This document shows positions 58,454 to 64,000 of a DNA stretch of 64,000 nt, in pieces. The notes below the pieces were generated by a model. The model ran no database searches, was not told the DNA's origin, and saw nothing but the letters and a program-made list of their open reading frames with translations. Positions within the stretch are counted from its first letter, which is position 1. Each line of letters begins with the position of its first letter. A program made the translations under genes and the position numbers. The stretch is from Massilia sp. WG5 (GTDB lineage Bacteria > Pseudomonadota > Gammaproteobacteria > Burkholderiales > Burkholderiaceae_D), in contig NZ_CP012640.2 in the NCBI RefSeq assembly GCF_001412595.2, positions 3,968,001-4,032,000 of the forward strand, written 5' to 3'.

Positions 58454-60936
58454 TGCGGCCGGGCGGCGAACTGGAACAACTGGAAGAAGTCTGGCGCACC
58501 CGCAGCGGCTGGCGCTTCTTCTCGTCGGTGAACAACACCAACATCGGCCTGCTGTACATCGGCACGGCCCTGCTGTTCTTCCTGCTGGCCGGGGTGCTGG
58601 CCCTGCTGATGCGCCTGCAACTGGCGGTGCCCGGCAACACGCTGCTGAGCGCGGAGACCTACAACCAGGTGTTCACCATGCACGGCACGGTGATGATGTT
58701 CCTGTTCGCGATTCCGGTGGTCGAGGCGATCGCCGTCTACCTGCTGCCGAACATGCTGGGGGCGCGCGACCTGCCGTTCCCGCGCCTGTCCGCCTATGCC
58801 TACTGGGCCTATGCCTTCGGCGGCCTGGCCTTCTTCTGCACCCTGTTCGTCGGCCTGGCCCCGGACGGCGGCTGGTTCATGTACCCGCCGCTCACCGGCC
58901 TGAAGTACTCGCCGGGACTGAACGCCGACTTCTGGCTGCTCGGGATCGGCTTCATCGAGATCTCGGCGATCGCCGGCGCGATCGAACTGATCGTCGGCAT
59001 CCTGTTCACCCGCGCGCCCGGCATGACGCTGGGCCGCATGCCGGTGTACGCCTGGGCGATGCTGGTGGTCGGCCTGATGATCGTATTCGCCTTCCCGGCC
59101 GTGATCGCCGGCACCGCGCTGCTCGAACTGGAGCGCGCCTTCGACTGGCCCTTCTTCATCGCCGAGCGCGGCGGCGACCCGCTGTTGTGGCAGCACCTGT
59201 TCTGGTTCTTCGGCCACCCCGAGGTCTACATCATCTTCCTGCCCGCCGCAGGCATGGTCTCGACCATGATCCCGACCATCGCTGCAACAAAGCTGGTCGG
59301 ACGGCGCGCCATCATCGCGGCCCTGCTGGGCGTGGGCGTGTTCAGCTTCGGCCTGTGGGCGCACCACATGTTCACCGCCGGCCTGGGCGTGCTGGAGATG
59401 AGCTTCGTCTCGGCCGCCAGCATGGCGGTGGCGGTGCCGACCGCGATCCAGGTGTTCGCCTGGATCGCCACCCTGTGGAAGGGCAAGGTCCAGCGCGGCG
59501 CGCCGGCCCTGTTCCTGATGGGCTTCATGTTCATCTTCGTGCTGGGCGGCCTGACCGGGGTGATGGTCGCGGTGATCCCCTTCGACTGGCAGGTGCACGA
59601 CACCTATTTCGTCGTCGCCCACTTCCACTACGTGCTGATCGGCGGGATGGTGTTCCCGGTGTTCGCCGCAATGTACTACTGGCTGCCGCTGGTGAACGGG
59701 AACCGCCTGTCGGAGCCGCTTTCGCGCTGGGTGTTCTGGCTGATGTTCATCGGCTTCAACCTGGCGTTCTTCCCGATGCACATCACCGGCCTGCTGGGCA
59801 TGCCGCGCCGTGTCTACACCTATGGGCCGGAGATGGGATGGGATGGCCTGAACATGGTGTCGACGGTCGGCGCCTTCCTGTTCGCGCTGGGGGTCGTGCT
59901 GTTCGCCGTCGACGCCTTCCGCGCCCTGCGCCGGCCGGAGCGGGAGGTCGGCAATCCGTGGAACGCATCGACGCTTGAATGGCTGCCGTCCGAAGACTAC
60001 GGCAACCGCAGCATCGCGCGCGTGGACTCGCCCGATCCGCTGTGGGACAGGCCGGAACTGGCGCGCGAAGTCGAAGAAGGCCGGCATTACCTGCCGCACA
60101 GCGCCTTGGGACGGCGCGAAACCATCGCCACCAGTCCGGTCGCGGCGGAACCGCGCTACCTGCTGGTGCTGCCCGGCGACAGCTGGCTGCCGATGGTGGC
60201 CGCCTTCGGCACCTCGGCCTTCTTCCTGCTGCTGACCGTGAAGCTGTATGCGCTGGCCTGGCTCTTCGGCCTGGTGGCGGTCGGGGGCGTGCTGGGCTGG
60301 ATGTGGGAATCGGACCGTGAAGCCGGGCAGGAGGAGGTGGAGGCCGGCGCCGGGCTGCGCCTGCGGGTCGGGGCGCAGGGCCGTGCATCGCATTCCTGGT
60401 GGGCGACCGTCATCATGCTGGTGGTCGACGCCAGCATTTTCGCCTCCTTTGCCTTCGCCTACGTCCACGTGTCGATGCGCCTGCAGGTGTGCCCGCCGCC
60501 CGGTGCGGCGCTGCCGCCGCTGGCGCCGGCGCTGTGGTCCTGCGGCCTGCTGGCGCTGGGCTCCCTGCTGGTGTGGCTGGCGCGGCGCAGTCTCGGCAAG
60601 CAGCGTAATGAGCGGCGCCTGCCCTGGCTGGTGCTGGCGGCGCTCGGCTGCGCGCTGGGCTCGCTGGTGCTCGACCTGCTGGGCTGGCGCAGCAGCCTGG
60701 AGCCGTCGGCCAGTGCCTGGGCGGCGGCGATCGCGGCCCTGGCCAGCTACCAGGGCCTGCACATCGCCTTGCTGGCCGTGCTCGCCCCCTACCTGGCGCT
60801 GCGCGCCTGGCGCGGCCACCTGGGCCCGCGCAGCCGCGCCACGCTCGACAACATCGCCCTGGTCTGGCACTACACGACCCTGCAGGGCATCGCGGCGGTG
60901 GCCGTGGTGCGCCTGATGCCGCTGCTGATGGAGTGA
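58450..60936 (+). CDS. Cytochrome c oxidase subunits I and III fused in one polypeptide
   Basis: An 828-residue membrane protein. Subunit I occupies about 1–560 with haem a ligands His78 and His393, CuB ligands His256 (in HPEVY with Glu258/Tyr260), His305 and His306, and haem a3 ligand His391 (HFHYVLIGG). The HPEVY glutamate/tyrosine makes it an A1-type haem-copper oxidase. A linker (about 560–620) leads to a subunit III-like region (about 640–828) with SHSWWATVIMLVVDASIFASFAF and several further helices. It reduces O2 to water while pumping protons. Such I–III fusions are known in caa3-type oxidases. No assembly genes (cox11, surf1, ctaB) are present here. Confidence 0.92.
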   Translation: MMRPGGELEQLEEVWRTRSGWRFFSSVNNTNIGLLYIGTALLFFLLAGVLALLMRLQLAVPGNTLLSAETYNQVFTMHGTVMMFLFAIPVVEAIAVYLLPNMLGARDLPFPRLSAYAYWAYAFGGLAFFCTLFVGLAPDGGWFMYPPLTGLKYSPGLNADFWLLGIGFIEISAIAGAIELIVGILFTRAPGMTLGRMPVYAWAMLVVGLMIVFAFPAVIAGTALLELERAFDWPFFIAERGGDPLLWQHLFWFFGHPEVYIIFLPAAGMVSTMIPTIAATKLVGRRAIIAALLGVGVFSFGLWAHHMFTAGLGVLEMSFVSAASMAVAVPTAIQVFAWIATLWKGKVQRGAPALFLMGFMFIFVLGGLTGVMVAVIPFDWQVHDTYFVVAHFHYVLIGGMVFPVFAAMYYWLPLVNGNRLSEPLSRWVFWLMFIGFNLAFFPMHITGLLGMPRRVYTYGPEMGWDGLNMVSTVGAFLFALGVVLFAVDAFRALRRPEREVGNPWNASTLEWLPSEDYGNRSIARVDSPDPLWDRPELAREVEEGRHYLPHSALGRRETIATSPVAAEPRYLLVLPGDSWLPMVAAFGTSAFFLLLTVKLYALAWLFGLVAVGGVLGWMWESDREAGQEEVEAGAGLRLRVGAQGRASHSWWATVIMLVVDASIFASFAFAYVHVSMRLQVCPPPGAALPPLAPALWSCGLLALGSLLVWLARRSLGKQRNERRLPWLVLAALGCALGSLVLDLLGWRSSLEPSASAWAAAIAALASYQGLHIALLAVLAPYLALRAWRGHLGPRSRATLDNIALVWHYTTLQGIAAVAVVRLMPLLME

Positions 60937-60938
60937 GG

Positions 60939-61280
60939 ATGGAAACCCGCCCGCACAAGGAAGGCTTCTGGCGGCGCGCGTGCCTCGTGACGCTGCCGCT
61001 GATGGTCTGGATCGTCCACTTCGCCTTCAGCTTCGGGCTGGCGGCGGCGCAGTGCTCGCCGGCCGGCCTGCGTCCCGGCGGACCCGACCGCCTGCTGCTG
61101 GGCGTGGTGACGGCGGCGGCGCTGGCGGTCTGCGCGCTGCTGGCCTGGCGTCGGCGCGGCCTCCTGCTCGACCGCCAGGCCGGGCTGGCGCAGCGGGCGG
61201 GTGCATGGCTGGCCGTGCTGGCGCTGGTGGGGGTTGCCTGGGTAGGACTGCCGCTCCTCCTCGTCAGCGGCTGCGCCTGA
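60939..61280 (+). CDS. Small membrane protein of the oxidase operon
   Basis: A 113-residue protein with about three membrane helices (about 15–40, 53–70 and 88–110), starting 2 bp after the oxidase stop. It is a good candidate for a small structural or assembly subunit, but no family is recognised and no catalytic residues are seen. An in-frame GTG 6 bp upstream is a less likely start. Confidence 0.65.
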   Translation: METRPHKEGFWRRACLVTLPLMVWIVHFAFSFGLAAAQCSPAGLRPGGPDRLLLGVVTAAALAVCALLAWRRRGLLLDRQAGLAQRAGAWLAVLALVGVAWVGLPLLLVSGCA

Positions 61281-61319
61281 CGCGGCTGACAGAGCCCCCA
61301 TGGCGGCCGCTTTTAAAAG

Positions 61320-62453
61320 TCAGCGCTTGCAGCGCGCCCGCAGCCTGCGCTGCAGCAGCAGGGCGGCGGTGGCCAGGCCGGTCAGCCACAGGCTGCCTGG
61401 CTCGGGCAGCTCGTGGGGCTTGGCCGGGGGCGTGAGGACGGGGAGGGGATCGGGAGGCATGCCCGGCGCAGGCGGCGTGCCGGGGTCGCCGCCGTCGGGC
61501 GTGCCGCCGGGTTTGTCGCCGCCGCCGGTGGTAGTGCCGGTCGCGCCGCCCGGGCCGTCCGCCGGCGTGCCGCCGCCGCCGCTGCCGGTATCCCCGATCG
61601 TCACGCCGCCGCTGCCGCTTGCCGGTTCGCCGGCCGTCCCTGGCGCGCCACCGTCCGTGGCGCCATGCGTCGCGCCGTCCGATGCCGGCTTGTCCAGGCT
61701 GGCGAGCAGGGTCCGCGCGCGCGAGGTGGAGGAGGGCAGGATGCCGAGGTTTGCCCGCGCCGTGTCGAGCGCGCCCGGGCCGGCCTGGCTTGCGCCGGCA
61801 TGCGCCTGGGCGGCGGCCAGCAGGCCGGCGCCGTTCGGGAAGGAGCGCAGCACGAAAGGTTCGCCGCCGTCCTGCTCGTCCAGGTCAGCCGACACCTGGC
61901 GCAGCGCGCCGTCCTCGCCCTGCTCGCTCGGAGTATCGAGTTCCTGCTCGCCGGGGCCCTTGGCCTCGACCGGCAGCTGGGGGGTGTCGGAGATGCGGTT
62001 GCCGCAGCGCCCGCGAATATCGTTCTGGCCATCGGACAGCACGGTCTCGCCTTCGGCCAGCCTCACCTTGTGCGCGGTCCAGTACACCTGCTCGCCCTTG
62101 CGGTACGAGACGTAGACGGCGCGCGCCCTGTCGACGGTGCGCAGGCTCGCCTTCTCCACCGCGAAACCGGCGTAATGCGCGGCCACCACCTTGTCGGCCA
62201 TGACGGCGCGCGCCAGTTCGGCGCGGCTGCTCACGCCGCCGGGCACGATCGAATACGGGTACACGCGCCGCGGCGCCGCCGGAGCTGCCTGGTCGGCAAC
62301 GCGCAGCACTTCCGGCACTGCCGGTACCGGCGCGACCGGCGCCGTGGATGGCTTATCCTTGTGCGGCGCTTCGGCGTGCAGCAGGAAAGCCGCGCAGGCG
62401 CTCGCGGCGACCACGGCAGTGACGGCAACGCGCTGTTGCAGGGATCGACGCAT
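61320..62453 (-). CDS. PEP-CTERM surface protein
   Basis: A 377-residue exported protein. It has a signal peptide (RVAVTAVVAASACAAFLLHA) and a globular N-terminal part with conserved-looking motifs (YPYSIVPGGVSSRAELARA and a single pair of nearby Cys/Asn). A long Gly/Thr/Pro-rich linker (about 255–345) follows, and the C-terminal sorting signal LPEPGSLWL (349–357) is followed by a hydrophobic helix and a basic tail (RRLRARCKR). PEP-CTERM proteins are processed by an EpsH-type exosortase and are usually part of exopolysaccharide biofilm systems; no exosortase is in the window. The function of this member is unknown. Confidence 0.85.
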   Translation of the reverse strand: MRRSLQQRVAVTAVVAASACAAFLLHAEAPHKDKPSTAPVAPVPAVPEVLRVADQAAPAAPRRVYPYSIVPGGVSSRAELARAVMADKVVAAHYAGFAVEKASLRTVDRARAVYVSYRKGEQVYWTAHKVRLAEGETVLSDGQNDIRGRCGNRISDTPQLPVEAKGPGEQELDTPSEQGEDGALRQVSADLDEQDGGEPFVLRSFPNGAGLLAAAQAHAGASQAGPGALDTARANLGILPSSTSRARTLLASLDKPASDGATHGATDGGAPGTAGEPASGSGGVTIGDTGSGGGGTPADGPGGATGTTTGGGDKPGGTPDGGDPGTPPAPGMPPDPLPVLTPPAKPHELPEPGSLWLTGLATAALLLQRRLRARCKR

Positions 62454-62494
62454 GTTGAAGGTCTGGGCTTGAGGAAGTAGGAAAGATCCTACAT

Positions 62495-62500
62495 ATTATA
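62495..62500 (-). promoter_or_regulatory. Candidate -10 element of the PEP-CTERM gene
   Basis: Perfect TATAAT on the minus strand, 41 bp upstream of the ATG at 62453. A TTGCCA lies too close (10-bp spacer), so the -35 is unclear. Confidence 0.4.
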
Positions 62501-62612
62501 TCGCCGCAGTTGGCAAAAATATATCTTCCCAGGAAATCTTTGTTTCAATGTAGACATTTTGCTACACCCCGGACGACGCCGGCATGCCATTCATCTGGAG
62601 GACGGCGAGGTT

Positions 62613-62618
62613 TATACT
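62613..62618 (+). promoter_or_regulatory. -10 hexamer placed for a leaderless tag transcript
   Basis: TATACT is followed by exactly 6 nt and the tag ATG. TTCATC (62590–62595) is a partial -35 at 17-bp spacing. No Shine-Dalgarno is visible. Confidence 0.45.
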
Positions 62619-62624
62619 GTCATC

Positions 62625-63185
62625 ATGAACCCCACCCGCTGCACCTGGGCCAATATGGCCAACCCGCGCTACATCGCCTATCACGACCATGAGTGGGGCG
62701 TGCCCTGCCATGACGAGACCACGCTGTTCGAGATGCTGAACCTCGAGGGAGCGCAGGCCGGGCTGTCGTGGGAAACGATCCTGAACAAGCGCGACAACTA
62801 CCGCATCGCCTTCGACGGCTGGGATGCGGAAAAGATCGCGCGCTATGACGACGCCAAGGTGGCCGAGCTGCTGGCCAACCCCGGCATCGTGCGCAACCGC
62901 CTGAAGGTCGCGGCCGCCATCAACAATGCCAGGGCTTACCTGGCCCTGCGCGAGCAGGGCTCGAGCCTCGACCGCTACCTGTGGTCCTTCGTCGACCGCA
63001 AGCCGATCGTCAACGACTGGCCGGACGGCGCCCGCCCGGCGCGCACCGAGCTGTCGGACCGCATCTCGAAAGACCTCGGCAAGCGCGGCTTCAAGTTCGT
63101 CGGCTCGACCATCGTGTATGCCTACATGCAGGGGATCGGCATGGTGAACGACCACGACCGCGGCTGCATCTGCCGCCAGGACTGA
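62625..63185 (+). CDS. tag: DNA-3-methyladenine glycosylase I
   Basis: The 186-residue enzyme removes 3-methyladenine from alkylated DNA. It carries RCTWA with the N-terminal zinc Cys (Cys6), YHDHEWG (His), the helix-hairpin-helix-like active region GLSWETILNKRDNYR, and the C-terminal NDHDRGC with the last His/Cys zinc ligands. Length matches E. coli Tag (187). The ATG at 62625 starts the conserved MNPTRCTW. Followed after 2 bp by mnmC, so the two may be cotranscribed. Confidence 0.95.
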   Translation: MNPTRCTWANMANPRYIAYHDHEWGVPCHDETTLFEMLNLEGAQAGLSWETILNKRDNYRIAFDGWDAEKIARYDDAKVAELLANPGIVRNRLKVAAAINNARAYLALREQGSSLDRYLWSFVDRKPIVNDWPDGARPARTELSDRISKDLGKRGFKFVGSTIVYAYMQGIGMVNDHDRGCICRQD

Positions 63186-63187
63186 CC

Positions 63188-64000
63188 ATGGACTATCGTG
63201 ACGCATGGCGCAGCCAGGCGCGCTATACCGTCTTCGACGCCGGCTATGGCGACGGCGCTGCCTGCAGGGTGCTGGCCGATGTCTGGCGCACCGACCCGCA
63301 CCGCTCGCCGCACCTGCACATGATTGCGCGCTGCGAGCACCTGATGCCGGGTTTCCATCGGATGCCGCAGGCCGAGCCCGGCGTGACCCTGGATCTGATC
63401 AAGGCGCCCATCGAGGATGCGCTGGGCCAGTTGTCGGCGCGCGTCGACCTGTTCCGCCTGCACGGCCTGGAACATGCCGGCGCCGGCTTTGCGCGCGTGC
63501 TGGCGCGCGTGGCCGCGCCCAAGGCCAGGCTGCTGGGCGAGGGCCTGACGGCGGAGCAGGTGGCGGCGCTGGAAGCCCAGGGTTTCGTGTTCGAGCCGGT
63601 CGCGGAAGGCGGGAAGCAGAATGCGCGCTTCGCCAGCCGCAAGCCGCAAAAGCCCTTGCCGCCCTTGCCGGAGCGGCGCGCCATCGTGCTCGGCGCCGGC
63701 ATCGCCGGTTCGGCCGCCTGCGAGCGCCTGTGCGCGCGCGGCTGGGACGTGACCCTGGTCGAGCGCCACGAGTGCCCCGCCATGGAGGCGTCCGGCAACC
63801 GCGCCGGCATCTTCATGCCGCTGGTCTCCAGGGACGACAACATCCCGACCCGCCTGACCCGCGCGGCCTACCTGTACGCGCTGCGCCACTGGGAACGCCT
63901 GGGCGGCATCGGCCCGGGCCGCGCGATCGAAGGCGAGGCCTGCGGCGTGCTGCAGCTCGCGCGCGACCCCGGCCACGCCGAGGTGCAGCGCGCGATCGCC
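63188..64000 (+). CDS. mnmC: MnmC-like tRNA 5-methylaminomethyl-2-thiouridine protein (partial, degenerate N-terminal domain)
   Basis: The first 271 residues; the gene continues past the right edge. In MnmC the N-terminal domain is a SAM methyltransferase (~240 residues) and the C-terminal part is an FAD oxidase that together make mnm5s2U34 in tRNA. Here the FAD motif VLGAGIAGSAACERL (Gly169, Gly171, Gly174) begins at about residue 165, so the N-terminal part is only about 160 residues. It keeps an echo of the SAM loop (FDAGYGDGAACRVLADVWRTDP) but not the acidic catalytic block (DxFxP-type). The FAD domain with EASGNRAGIFMPLVSRDDNIPTRL is well conserved. The oxidase is probably active, while the methyltransferase is doubtful. 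Confidence 0.85.
   Translation, partial: MDYRDAWRSQARYTVFDAGYGDGAACRVLADVWRTDPHRSPHLHMIARCEHLMPGFHRMPQAEPGVTLDLIKAPIEDALGQLSARVDLFRLHGLEHAGAGFARVLARVAAPKARLLGEGLTAEQVAALEAQGFVFEPVAEGGKQNARFASRKPQKPLPPLPERRAIVLGAGIAGSAACERLCARGWDVTLVERHECPAMEASGNRAGIFMPLVSRDDNIPTRLTRAAYLYALRHWERLGGIGPGRAIEGEACGVLQLARDPGHAEVQRAIA

Overview
The window is chromosomal DNA from a GC-rich betaproteobacterium, most likely a Massilia/Telluria-type member of the Oxalobacteraceae (Burkholderiales). I infer this from the codon bias, the ubiE–Tim44–ubiJ–ubiB and fmdB–DUF502–aspS–nudB gene orders, the DUF3683 dehydrogenase, a PEP-CTERM surface protein, a molybdate operon with modE at its end, and a REP-like hairpin repeat (core GTCGTYCCCGC) found at four places. 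I see no rRNA, tRNA, CRISPR array, prophage or insertion sequence. Both ends cut genes (ptsN at the left, mnmC at the right).

Layout. 1–5.5 kb: ptsN, queF, ilvA, a YqaA-type membrane protein, and a MerR regulator divergent from an Old-Yellow-Enzyme-like oxidoreductase with a classical 19-bp-spacer MerR promoter between them. 5.7–10.7 kb: a 1336-residue FAD/Fe-S dehydrogenase, a HIT protein and a DUF971 protein. 10.7–11.7 kb: two minus-strand genes (a flavodiiron-like metallo-hydrolase and a cold-shock protein) that separate DUF971 from ubiE. 12–17.6 kb: ubiquinone genes ubiE, ubiJ and ubiB with a Tim44-domain protein, then a methyltransferase and a short-chain dehydrogenase. 17.9–26 kb: fmdB, DUF502, aspS, nudB, a diguanylate cyclase, a small unknown protein in an AT-rich patch, a phosphatase-fold protein, cardiolipin synthase and the heat-shock RNA-binding protein hslR.

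26–33 kb is a fatty-acid beta-oxidation cluster: TetR regulator, acyl-CoA dehydrogenase, fused hydratase/hydroxyacyl-CoA dehydrogenase, thiolase, then a terminator and a stand-alone enoyl-CoA hydratase. 33–37 kb holds a small secreted protein and a LysR/CoA-transferase/HMG-CoA-lyase-like catabolic module. 37–39.3 kb is a TonB-dependent receptor. 39.7–42.6 kb is modABC-modE behind a ModE-like palindrome. 42.6–48.4 kb contains a CYTH-CHAD protein, a secreted hydrolase and a MacAB-type efflux system.

48.6–54.6 kb contains a Tat-exported phosphoesterase, a DUF4142 protein, and an RsbQ-like alpha/beta hydrolase next to a PAS histidine kinase. The PAS domain resembles the one in RsbP, so this looks like a proteobacterial RsbQ/RsbP-type sensing pair with a kinase output. 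It is the most interesting candidate system in the window. A PaiB-like/OsmC pair lies divergent from a MocR regulator. 56–61.3 kb is a respiratory cassette: cytochromes c, a haem-bearing CoxB and a fused subunit I+III oxidase, tightly overlapping. The right end has a PEP-CTERM protein, the DNA glycosylase tag, and an mnmC whose N-terminal methyltransferase part looks eroded.

Three genes (nudB, the phosphatase-fold gene and tag) have a -10-like hexamer exactly 6 nt before the ATG, as expected for leaderless mRNAs. All calls come from reading the sequence; none was checked against a database.
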